Shown here one piece after another: positions 24,947-36,111 of a stretch of 64,000 nt of DNA. The notes under the pieces are model-generated. The model was given only the letters and a program-made list of their open reading frames with translations, made no database searches and had not been told where the DNA came from. Each line of letters begins with the position of its first letter. Position 1 is the first letter of the stretch. The stretch lies in the NCBI GenBank assembly GCA_027382625.1, contig JAJKFJ010021420.1, positions 186,001 through 250,000 on the forward strand, written 5' to 3'. The translations under genes and the position numbers were made by a program. The DNA comes from Tetmemena sp. SeJ-2015. Lineage: Eukaryota; Ciliophora; Spirotrichea; Sporadotrichida; Oxytrichidae.

Positions 24947-27900
24947 ATGCAGCAGTTATCTTCCAAGCTACAACTACCTTCCACTTCCTCAAACCTCATG
25001 GCGTCTACTGCTGGAGTGGCCTCACTTAACTTGAGCTCCCTCCCTCAGCCCCACACAACAACAGTCTGCTGGGTTAGTACTCTGCAGCTAAGCAACTTTC
25101 AAATAGAGCCACCCTGAGCTCCTTTCACAACAAGCAACCCTCTGCTACTAAATCGTTGCCCCTCTAGGAGAGAGATTTAACAACTGAGAGGAAGAAAGCA
25201 TCTCAGATCCTCCACTACTTGATGGAGAGGAAGCAGGAACTCAATTATGAGGATCCATTTGAACTCCTAAGGAACATGAATGATGTACTCTATAACTATG
25301 GGGAGAATATCATGCCTGCAAGCCTACAGACTAGCGAGAGGGCAGAGAAGGAAAATTAGCAGCTTACTACTAATCTATAAGCTGGGGCTCTCAATTTCGA
25401 CAACACTTCATCCACTTAGAAAATAGTTAATGAGTTTATTTAAGTTTAAATTAGACTTTGGTTAGAGAGAAAACAACCAATGACGATTACTTGGAAAACA
25501 AGCAGTACTATAATCAATCTGCAATTAAGACACTCAACACTAACAAGCTATCCAGAATCATTTATAAATAGAGTTAAAATGTTAGTACTAACTCATTATA
25601 TCATGTAAGCAGGCAGTACTGGGAACACAAGTGCGAGGTAAACTTCTACAACAACTAACAACAACTAGTAGAATATCTCTAATAAGAATCTGCAGTACAA
25701 TTTCACAAGTTCCTTCTACAGCAATTAAGGATAAATAAATTTTTCAATATAGTGCTTTGCCTTATTTCTTAGGTAGCTTGAGTAAGAAAAGCAAAGCAAT
25801 CGTTGATTCTCAAGGCACTTCGATTCAGAGTGACTCATTTGCAAATGAGAGACATAATCAGAGCTAGGAGAGAGGAGCAGCCTTCCCAGACATCAATTAA
25901 AAGACCTCTAACATAAACTTCGATGACTCTCAACAGCTCTTGATGGCTAAATTCAACGGAAGCAATAGCCTTATTCAAGGACATCACTTATATAAGAGGA
26001 ATGACTAGCATCATTCTTTCTTATTAAAGATTCATAGACTATTTTTTTCTAATTCTAAAACTCAAAGGATTAGATAAATCTTGGATAAACAAAAAGAGAG
26101 GATTCTTAACACAAACATTCCCGAGGTTACTAAAATGTTCGATGGACTAGATAATAAGTATAATCGGATTCTCAAGTTGAAGGAAGAATTTCAAGATATC
26201 AAAACTTAATTTGCACTACCTGCTAATCTATTTGGACCAAGGAGAGATAACGCAACCAGTTCTGCTCCTTCAAGTTAAGGTCTGGGAATGATTAGAGAAA
26301 ATAGCAATCTACCAGACTACTCTAACATTCAGTCCAAATATTTGGGGTCGAAACTAGCTTCCACAAATTCATAATCTCCCAAGAAGGGATTTGATGTGGG
26401 AAGTCTAGATACAATCGAGGAACAAGATGTGACAGAGGATAGGGAAGTAACTTAGATGATTGCAGAGCCTAGAGTGATCGCTAAAGGTGTAGATAAAATC
26501 TTGTATAATAATCAATGCTTTTTTCACTTCTCTTAAATTAGATTCATAGCATAGAGACTTCTCTCAGCCAAAGCAGAGACTATAGAGACTCCTTTAGAAG
26601 CATTAAGTTTAGAATACTCTCGACTACTAACACAGCACTCAGTACTCTAAGTCCTTCAAAATTAATGTGTTCAATCACACTTCCCGCAGTGTTGATAAAG
26701 AGCAAGTCTCTTTCTTTAAAATATCATTTAGGATGAATTCTAATGTTCTTTCTAGAGAAGGGAAAAACTGTTGATCAATTAGAGAGCAAAGCTTGCTCAT
26801 AAATAGAATCAGGATGCCAACAGTCAAAATCCTCACTTAGATAATCAAGTTGAAGATGACTTACTGCAGAGCGAGATTTAGGACTATCCCTTAAATCTTG
26901 AACAATAAGATAAGCTATCAGACATTAAAACTCCACTAAAGTAGAATGCCTTCTTGCCTTAATCGAAGCCTGATCTCAAGAAGCAGCTCTTGCAAAAAGT
27001 CAGACTATAAAGGAATGAGACTGCCTTCTGCTCAGAGTTCTATCTATCAGAGGAATATGGGGCTACAATTACCCTCAAGCAGGATGTTTCAATAGAGTAA
27101 CATTCAGAAGCAGCTGAGCTTGCCAGATAAGAATTGCCTTAGCTAACTAGATGGAGAAAAGCATGGTCAAAGTGTAGAGGGAGAGCCTTCTATAAGCAAT
27201 GAGGATAATTAGAGGGGAAGGAAATTTATCAAGAGTTAATTGTAATCATCCTCGCATGCTCAGGTATCTACAAAGATGAGCACTGCTGCTAGTAGTGGAG
27301 GCGGCTATGTCACTTTATATCATTTAAAGAACGACAAGGAAAAGCTTGGAGCTATTTCAAACTCAATAAGATATACCCAAACCTGAACCTGATTTATGGG
27401 AACAACCTGTCTCCTGTGAATGATCGGTTCAAGAAATTAGAGCCCAAGAAATAATCTCCCGAAGCTGAAGATTCTTAAATACAGTCAGCTTTAAATACAA
27501 TCCTAGAATTTATTTGTATAGCTTAGATAAACTTTGATAGTGAGACCAACAGATTCAACATATTCCCTAAAGACTTCTCCCAAGTCTCCTTGTCAAGATA
27601 AAACAACACTGATTCGAGATCTATCCCAGATCTTCACTAACTTCAATAATAAGCCAGCTTTGATAAGCGTAAAGAAAAGGAGACTTTCCTAAAGACTGTT
27701 TACGGTGAGCAATTGAGCCACAGAGCACACTAGTAAAATCAAAACTCAAATAACAAACACACCTAAGCTTCCTACAAAGGATGAAAAAACTGCGACCTCT
27801 AATCTTCTAAGTAATTAGCCAAAGGAAGTAGATTAGAAGCAGCATGCATCTTTTTCTTCTTCTTAATTTCATATTTTTAATGATAGATGCAGGTGTAGCT

Positions 27901-28915
27901 TTGTATGAAAAATTCATCGCTGAGCAATAAAGGCAAATCAAGCTAGTTTAAAAGCAGCAGAAGAGACTCAAGAAGTAATAAGTTAAGCAAGAAAAGAGGC
28001 AGTCTCAAAACAATTCAGTAGAGAGGATTTACCTGAGGGAGAATATAGGCTCGGCAGGTATCATTAATTTGGCTACTAGTCAAGGCAGTGGCTATTTCTA
28101 AAAGCACTCTAGAGGTAAATCTAGCTCGATAGGTGGTAGAGGTAGCATAATAGGTGTGTCAGAGTGACTACAGCAGCAAGAGGAATAGTGTCGGTAGCAG
28201 AAAGAGGAAATCTCAAGCCAATAGTAGGTCAAAGTCAAGAAAGTCTAAAAGAAACAGCCAGAAAGATTTCTTCAACAACAGCTCCTCACAGATAATCCAC
28301 AGCCAGTAGGTTATATAGACTGATTCTCAAGATGAAGAAGATAAAGAAGAAGGAGAAATCAAGCAACCAAAGGAACGAAAGCAGAAGTCAGTACACATTT
28401 TTGAGATAAAGGAATAGAACAGGTCTAGGATTTAAATGCACTAAACTAAAATTCTTCATGAGGACTCAGGGGAAAATATGAATTCCATGTTTTATAAAAC
28501 CTCAGAGTAAAATGAGAACCAGGATTAAAGTTAAAGCAATTTCTAATAAAAGGAGGGGCTGCTGTTTAGATCTTATCCTCGAAGAATTTTTTATTTAAAT
28601 AAGAGAGATGGAACCTCTACCAATAATAAGTAACTTACTAGCCCTACTGTGGAATAAAAGTCAGTTTCTTAGAAACTTGAAGAGATGAGAAAGAAGATTT
28701 AAGAGATGCAGAATTAAAAAACTGATCCTTAGACCAGCAATAAAATAACTTTTAAGATATCGAATTATAAGGAGCCTAAATTGGAGGAGGTACCTATCGA
28801 GTAAATGATGATGAAAAGCTCAATCTTTCAGCTCTTTAACAACCAAACTTCTAGTCTATTTTAAATAGAGAACGACTCTAAGGAGTAAATTTATTCAGGG
28901 GCTTCTGAGCTCTGA
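24947..28915 (+). CDS. Unrecognised Ser/Gln/Lys-rich protein
   Basis: Plus-strand gene with probable start at ATG 24947 (MQQLSSKLQLPSTSSN) and stop TGA 28913-28915 (SKEQIYSGASEL). I do not recognise it. The best-ordered part is near the N-terminus: ASQILHYLMERKQELNYEDP followed by FELLRNMNDVLYNYGENIM (25195-25320), helical and not low complexity. The rest is rich in Ser, Gln, Asn and Lys, with an RS-like basic stretch (SRSKSRKSKRNSQKDF near 28230) and a C-terminal helix (LEEMRKKIQEMQNQK near 28690). The reading frame changes several times, so introns or IESs must be present. The gene lies between the two clusters of the scrambled phosphotransferase. Confidence 0.5.
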
Positions 28916-29055
28916 TTCCCCAAGAGAGGGAGCTTTAAATACTTATCCTAACTTTATTCTTTAGAAGAAACAAATACTTTAAACTATAATGTCTAGAATC
29001 GCTTATTCGTAAAAAGCAATAGAGTTATTTGATTTTGTAAATATAAAAGATTAAA

Positions 29056-29407
29056 ATGAGACGCTTACACGATGTAATGAAGAAGTCAACTGCAGCCTTT
29101 CTACTCTGGCTGTCGACTCTTACTTTGCTAATGTTTTGTGACTGCACTAAAAAGGAACTCGCAACAGATCCCTTCCACTCTTACTTCTTCTTCGTTTTGG
29201 TGCTCCCCTTATATGCATTCATGATGTTCGGCAGCTACGCCATGGTTTGCATTGGCTTCCGCATTTTAACTCTCAGTAAGTTCATAAATTAATTCTAGAA
29301 AGTGCTTAATGACGTATATAGGCGACTGCGATGAGGCTCAAAAAGAAATATTGGGATAGATAGATCAAGCCAGGGCAGAACTCTCAAAGAAAGGTATGAA
29401 GTTCTGA
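29056..29407 (+). CDS. DPM3: Dolichol-phosphate mannosyltransferase subunit 3
   Basis: DPM3 is the small ER membrane protein that anchors the catalytic subunit DPM1 for dolichol-phosphate-mannose synthesis. The 101-residue protein has two membrane helices (TAAFLLWLSTLTLLMFCDC and FFFVLVLPLYAFMMFGSYAM) and a cytosolic C-terminal coiled coil. That C-terminus, SDCDEAQKEILGQIDQARAE, followed by LSKKGMKF, aligns closely with the human end [20 protein letters not shown]…RGLRF. The match appears only after splicing a 46-bp GT-AG intron (29276-29321). The unspliced frame ends early in LSKFIN. Two TAG/TAA-type Gln positions are needed. Its length is close to the human protein. It is the most compact and certain gene in this part of the window. 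Confidence 0.92.
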
Positions 29408-29619
29408 TGAGAAAGAAACTTGAAATTAAATAAGAAGGAAAGTGGGAGACAGGAATTATTTTAGCATTGTGATTAAGTGTATTTTAAAAGTTAATTGCAT
29501 TGATAATCTAAAATTTAAACCTTAACTCAGTCGACTCTAATTATTACAATAGTGACGCCTTATTACAAGGAGGTTTTAAGTGATTATAAATATTTTGATT
29601 TAAAACGAAGAACGAAACT

Positions 29620-30591
29620 ATGGGCTATATTACTCAGGAAGGATTGGCAAATCTGAAGAAGTACAAGTACGTCTCTGGTGGAAGAACCATGCTCGATAAC
29701 TTGATGAATCCTTGGTGGGAATTCGTAACTACTTGCATGCCAATGGTAAGTGAATTCGCAGCGTGATATTCAAATAAGAATCCATGCTTGTAATGACTAA
29801 GTAATTTAATCTAGAACATGGCACCTAATCTGATCACTTTGGTGGGGCTGATATTTAACATTTCTGCTGCTATGGTGTTTATCTATAAGGATACTTCACT
29901 CACCCAACCTATGCCCTAATGGGCTTACTTCTATGCTGCGACCTGCGCCTTCATATATTAGACTCTGGATGCAGTTGATGGGAAACAGGCTAGAAGGACT
30001 GGCACATCTTCTCCTCTAGGCTAGTTATTTGATCATGGTAAGTGAAATGAACATTTACTAATTGCTCTCTAAAAGAAGAGTTCTCTTTCTTTTGCATATC
30101 ATTTGTAAACCTATTTTTAAGGATGCGATGCCATATCATTGTTCTTCGGTCTGTAATTTTCGCTCAAATGGCGAAGACAGGAGTTGATTGGTCATTCTAT
30201 GTGCTAGTCCTCAGTCTCACCGTAATTTTATGAAAGATCTTACAAAATTATAGTTAACTTTCTACTCTCAGCAATGGGAGGAATATCACACTCACGTGTT
30301 TAGAACTTGCATTGGAAACTGGGGAGTCACTGAAGGTATATTTTAATGTCTTGAATCGAAGATCGTAATAATAAAGAATGGGTATGCAAAATTTTAAAGG
30401 TTAAGATTAATCTTGAAATCAAAGCTACTTGTTTATAGTTTTCAACTTATGAGACATATTCTCCTTGTTAGGTGTTAAGTCTTGGCCGTAAGTAGAGCTC
30501 AAGAGACTTAACCTTGTCTGGCTGTTCTTATGCTTTATCATGGTCTCATACTTCTTCAGTCTTCCAATCAGCTTTTCATTAGCTAGCATGA
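29620..30591 (+). CDS. CDP-alcohol phosphotransferase, germline pieces 1 and 3 (5' cluster of a scrambled gene)
   Basis: N-terminal half of a choline/ethanolamine phosphotransferase. It starts at ATG 29620 (MGYITQEGLANLKKYKYVSG). The catalytic CDP-alcohol motif is complete: DGKQARRTGTSSPLGQLFDH then GCD. Piece 1 (29620-30336) has GT-AG introns at 29746-29814, 30038-30121 and 30222-30253, and ends in QQWEEYHTH…NWGVTEG with pointer AGG (30334-30336). Piece 3 (30456-30591) begins with pointer ATA and encodes FSLLGVKSWPQVEL…LPISFSLASM, ending with pointer CATGA (30587-30591). The predicted joins 1-2-3-4 give exactly the human SELENOI spacing (18 residues) between the WG and GVxxW positions. One unexplained single-frame slip lies near 30140. 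CPT versus EPT specificity cannot be decided. Confidence 0.85.
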
Positions 30592-33500
30592 GTACAGAGC
30601 ATTGAATGCACTAGTACTCGTACCCATGCCCCTTACTTTAATGGCCTCTCACTAAGCTTGAATTGAGATCCTTTATTTAATTCAACTCTTGAGCAGCTGA
30701 TTTTAGCTTGTCCTGTAAAATTTATACCTGGAGCTTAAGTTTATTCCTTTCACTTTCAACGGATAGGTGCTTTGCCTCCTCATCATTCATTATCCTCTCT
30801 AATTTCTCTTAAAGCTAAGACTGCTGTTTTTAAATTAGCTATGAATGTTACTCACTCTCGATCTATTGCTATCTATAAATGTAAAAATCATTAAAAGATT
30901 AAAGTATGAAGCTATCGCCTCAGCTCTTCCATTTGGTTTTTTAAATGATCTCTTTCAGACTTAAATCTCTCTTCAATGGCTCTTTCCCTTTCATTTTAAG
31001 ATTCTATATGCTCTCTACTCAACTGCTACACTTAGTTTTAATACCTCATCTCAAGTTCTTTCAACTGTCTTTTCAGTTCAGTTCTTCTCAACTTGCACAT
31101 ACTAGCTGTATTTAGATATCTCCTCCAGCCTTACCTCCCTCTCTTTAATCTTCCACTTCTACTCAACTGATTTCTCATACTCCTTAAGAATTTTTTCAAA
31201 CTTTTCTAAATCCTGCTTTTTCTGCTTCTCAACCTCTTCTTTAAGAAGCTTTTTAAATTTCTCTTTCAACTCAAGCTTTCTACTTTGATAGTGACTCTGC
31301 AAGAATATATTTGAACTTCAACTCTATTTCCTCAATAGCATGTTCAAGCTAAGAATTAAATGATGAAATTGTAATAAAAGCTCTTGTTGATGCTCTAACT
31401 GTAATTTTTGCTTTTCTTGCTCAAGAAACTAATTTAAGTAGTTCTGTCGTTCAAAGTCAAAAGAGGAGGACTATCTATTCAGCAAGTCAACAACCTAGAC
31501 ATTTTAAGAGGTACTCATAGCTATTTAAAAGGACTTTGGATGTCATTTGTTTGAGAGAAGAGTCTCTGCTACTATTGCTGCTGCTACTGATGAGGGAGAG
31601 TTTGGTTCGAATATTCTAGTTCAGATTTACTGAGACTGCTTTGAGTCATCCTCTGAGGATACTAGAGAGAGCTCATCTACGCTTAATGAGGCTACTACTT
31701 AACTAAGGTTTAGTTGAATGATGTCTCCAGCAATCCTTGCGAACTGCTCTATAAAGTGTGCTTGCTTTAGTTTCCAAATTTGCTCTAGTCATAAGTATCT
31801 AGCAAGCTCTAGTGTCTGCGAGGCAGGTTTTAAGCTTTGTAAAGCTGGTTTTAGTTTTAGCTGCTCGCGTGGATGATTTGAGGCTAGAAGGGCATGTCAT
31901 AGGATCCACTGAGGGTGGTAGTAGTCATGGCATTTAGATTCTGAAGGTTAGGCTATATCGATTAATTGAGCATTAGCTAGTTGTTAAAGCCTTAAAGAGA
32001 GGAGATAGAGCCGAACCTAGAATGCTAACTCCTATTTCTGATTAACTACTTTAGCTTCCTGTTGGATTAATCATTGCTTATATTGTTATTGGAAACCTAG
32101 GAATAAGATCTATTCAAGAAAGAGGCGTTCAAGGTTTCCTAATTTTAAGGGAAAAGTGTGGAGAGCTCTTGCTTGAACTCCTAAATTCGATTTAGAACTC
32201 CGCTTTAATTCTTATTCAAGCCTTTGATTTGGATCGATTTCTTAGACTCGTTTTCTTTCAAGAATGATATTGAAGATTTTTAATTCAAAGGTTAGCATCC
32301 GTCTTTGTGAGAAGCATCAGAATTTTGTAGAACTCTCTTCACACCTTGTGAATCCATAGTCATTTATCCATCTAAATAAGTAAAAATGAAATGGCTTATA
32401 AATTAAGTATTCAAATAGCGCTTGAAATTGATTCAATCTCCACATTCCCCTTCTCATCTAAAATTGATATCTGCTGATGATGCAAGTCATTTTAATTTCC
32501 AAAGGCCTCTAAATTGCTTTGCTAAAAATTAATGTCCTCATATTCTAAGTTCGATTCTTAGAGTGTTTGATTAAATTGCATCTTGTCATTCTTGTTGGGC
32601 TACGCTGCCTTTGAGTTGCCATAATCGAGCTATGTGTCTGAAAATGAGAAATTCCTATCCTTTGAATCTTCCTGTTTGAATTTATTCCTTGTATTCTTTT
32701 AAGTATTGATTTCTAAAATAGGTTCTTATTGAAGAAAGTTTTCACTCTATCTTAAATTTTGCCCTGGTAAACTTGACCTTTTAAATGCTTATTCAATTCT
32801 CCCACCTTAGTTTACTATTTTTGATTTTTCAAGTAGCCCAAGTTCATTTAGAATATGATTTTTGGGAGACTTTTAAGCTTTTATAATGGGTTATTGCTCT
32901 TAAAATGTCTATTAGTTGAGCTTGTAAAATTAATCAAGGTCCTCTGAAAAAGTTGATGGGTGAGTTTGAATTTAATCACAGTTTTGTAAATTTAAAGTAT
33001 ATACAACATAGAGATTATAATTTTGAACAACTTATCTTGATTACCCTTTTGAGCGTTTTATTCATGCAAAGAGTGAAGTTTATCTAGAACATTTGTGTCT
33101 TCTATATCAGCATTATCAAGAGCCTCCTCCATGTTATAATCTATTCCTAGCAGTTTGATCAAACTCTTAATCTTTTAAAATAAATGAGAGATTAATCACT
33201 GAAGCTAGAACTGTTTAATCTCTCCTTTAAAATTCTTGCGAGGTCTGTCTTTAAATGATGCTCATGAGCTACTTATTAGTTTTAAGTTTGTTTATCTTGC
33301 ACTTTTAGGATTTTCTTAAGCCTTAATGGAGAGTATTATTATTTATCACTTTTGGTTACCTTATGTTCCTTTTCTTCTTCTCTGTACTTTGAAATTTCCT
33401 CATAAAATTTAGAGCCACCCCAAATATCCTCTTTCCTTAATACTACTCATTTAAAAGTTCTTCTAAGTTTTAGGGGTTTTGTTCTGGAGATATCATCACC

Positions 33501-34308
33501 GATGTCTATAACTGCGAGCTATCATTAAGCTTACTATTATTCAAATAGTTGCTTCCTTTCTTTGCATCCTATTTCAATCTAAGGTGCGTCTTGTTAGTCG
33601 AGTTAAGTTCTTATAAATGCTCTTTTAGAATAAGACCGTCATATGAATGATCATGAGTTCTCTCTTACTCGCTTTGAAATTGTAACTTCCTATTTATCTA
33701 GTCACTCTAGTTTATCACAGGTTTCAAATCTATCAGTCTAGTTTGGTTTAGACTGCTGAAATCACTCCTCAACTGAGATGGCAGCTCTACTATCTATTTT
33801 TGGTTTTGGAAAAAAGATGCTCTATTTTAATCTTTCTATAAAATCATTCTTTCATCTTTCTGGTTTTAGAAAGAAGTATTCGGCTGTCATTTTCAATGCA
33901 GCCCTCTCCACTCATCATACTTTCTTATTCGCTTCTGAAATTTGAACTCCTATCGTAAGCATCATGCTGATAATCGTGAACCAATATCTTCGTTTGATAA
34001 TCTTGATCTGACTCAAACTACTTTTCTTTCTCTATTAAGGATTATTATTTGTTGGAGGCTACAGAATTTCACTTTTACGTTATGTTGTCAATAGATGAAT
34101 ACATGCTACTATCATTGACTCGAGAGGGTTAGATGCTGCTCTTATTATAAATCTACTGCTTGCTCTGTGGCTTTGAAAAGTTATCATTATAGTCTTTCAT
34201 TTCAGTTTCAGCAGATGAGTATTTGTCATCTCTAATAGGCTGATGGACAATTTTTAAATTGTATGTATGCTATTGTTGCTCTTTGGAAGCTGCTCTAGGA
34301 AAGTTCAT
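30419..34308 (-). CDS. Long coiled-coil protein, unrecognised
   Basis: Minus-strand gene with start ATG 34308 (MNFPRAASKEQQQHTYNLKI) and an open frame to TGA 30419-30421. The N-terminal two thirds are polar and Gln/Ser/Asn-rich. The C-terminal third (about 31500-30600) is a strong heptad-pattern coiled coil, ending in DEEAKHLSVESERNKLKLQV, then ILQDKLKSAAQELNQIKDLN and a CIQC pair. The final part of the frame (30592-30456) is antisense to piece 3 of the scrambled phosphotransferase. The true C-terminus may therefore lie elsewhere, or the two genes share DNA on opposite strands. Frame changes upstream indicate introns or IESs that I did not place. No family assignment; a cytoskeletal role would be a guess. 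Confidence 0.5.
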
Positions 34309-34460
34309 TTCTTAATTAAGAAAGTAGCAATTATTATTTTTATAACTATATTAGGCTTTTTAAATTTCTTAATTTAAACTCAAACAGCTAGCTTCGCTTA
34401 ATCCGTGTTTCTTTATTAAACTTAGTTAAATTAATTCCGTTGAAAGCGAGTAAATAAATA

Positions 34461-36089
34461 ATGGAAGCTGAACTGATCAAATCTAGACTATTACTTATAG
34501 ACTAGAAACTTTAAAGCCAATTTAAAAACATAAAGAGACTTGCAACTCAAGACGAGTTTGTCACAATTACTGACAGCTTTTTCAAGATCTACAAAGCGGA
34601 ATAAGACAGAGTTATGTCAGTAAGAACATTTTGAATCGTTTAGTTTGCAATAGTGGCAAGATAAGGCAATAAAGAAAACCATTATTGCATAAATAATTTA
34701 TATAAATAGAAATGGATCTTCATAAAATTTATAGAGCCATGATATGATTTAAATTAAGAAGTCTTTCATTTCTCTTTATGAGATTTTTGCTTTTTTATTG
34801 CTTTTATCTAAATGGATATTATGGGACCAACAATAATCAAATTTTTGAGGATTTGAGGTTATTTAAAGAGAACTTAAAGCTAACTTGCAACTTTATAAGT
34901 AAGCTTGATATACTTAAGAGTTATTCTTTTTAGTTGAAGACATTTGGGAAAATTTAATCAATTATTTTATGTTAAGAGTTAAATTTCATGACTTACAACG
35001 ACCTAATGAACATCTCGATAGCAAAGACTTCTTCATTATAAAAATGCTTTTAAATTGATTTTAAGACTCACTCTCCTTTCAAAGGTCTCAACAAGTAGAC
35101 TCTTTAACTTTCTCAGTCCTAGAATGCAATTGATCCCTCCAGATTATCAAGCAAGGAAGGATTTAATAGACAAAACCTTTAGAATTCTCAATCTCCCCAG
35201 AGATCTCCCTTCGGCAGCAGAAGGAGAAGTTCTCATGACAAGTGCAAATTCCCTAATAGTTAGAGTGCTTTAAAGTTAAAGAAGAGCAGCAAACGTAGCA
35301 ACTCCAGGGAGGGGAACTCAACAGCCATTTAATCTCATAGCTCACTTGTCAACTATAGTCCCTCCATCCTTCGTAGATTGAATCCAAATTCAGGCTAAAA
35401 CACAGTCACCAACTCTAGGAACTTCCCCCATAATACTTAAACTAACAGTAGCTAATACTTCTCCAATCAGCCTGCTCAGAGAAACATTTCATTCGTTTAA
35501 GACTAAGTAGCTGAGAAACTTCATTCAAATACAGAAGCACATAAAGGCAATTAGAGCTATATTCAATAACTCTAAACTCAAGACTAAAAGTATCAGGAAC
35601 TGAAGATGAGACTTGAGTTTGAGTCTATAAAGATCTAGAGTTAGAAAGAGCAAGTACTGAAGATAGGTTAAGAGTGCTTCAAATAGAGATAGAAGTCAGT
35701 AAGCTAAGACAAAATAGGTGAAATCAAAACTAATTAAACTCCTGATTAAGCGATGACCAGCAAGTATTTAGGAGTCAATGAAAAGTAGGAGTAGAACAAA
35801 TAAGCAGATAAGACAAAGATGTTTAACAACTTAGTTTTAAACTTATTTATATTTTATAAAATTGGTTTAAGTTTACAGTGAAATAGGGGCAAATAAATCC
35901 AAGAACGTAAATACAAAATAAGGTCTAATTGGAGAAATCTCCCAGGCAAGTGAGCATACCTATACAGAGAAGATAAAAGTTTCTTTTTTTATTCAATTGT
36001 AAATAGGAAGATAGAATTCAATGGCAGCGACTCCAGGGCCTGGAGATTACAATCCTTAATATCATCTGCAGGCTAAAAATTGTAAATGA
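34461..36089 (+). CDS. SHIPPO-motif, Ser/Gln-rich protein
   Basis: Starts at ATG 34461 (MEAELIKSRLLLIDQKLQSQ) only 152 bp from the start of the divergent coiled-coil gene. The first segment ends near 34619 at a GTAAG donor. Coding resumes around 35100 with a low-complexity Ser/Asn/Gln stretch (SSKRSNSREGNSTAIQSHSS), then a helical part (YQELKMRLEFESIKIQSQKE near 35600). The last segment, ATPGPGDYNPQYHLQAKNC before TGA 36087-36089, has the PGPGxY signature of SHIPPO/ODF3-type repeats found in axonemal and cortical proteins. Only one repeat is clear. The region 34620-35000 looks like an intron or IES. The gene ends 22 bp from the stop of the converging phosphatase-like gene. Confidence 0.5.
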
Positions 36090-36111
36090 ATTTAATTTCC
36101 TGAATTACAAA

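Noticed and set aside
25063..25083. TCTGC direct repeat as a 16-bp IES near the start of the 24.9-kb gene
   Set aside because: Removal does not connect the ATG frame to the downstream coding frame, so the call is not supported without a second interruption.
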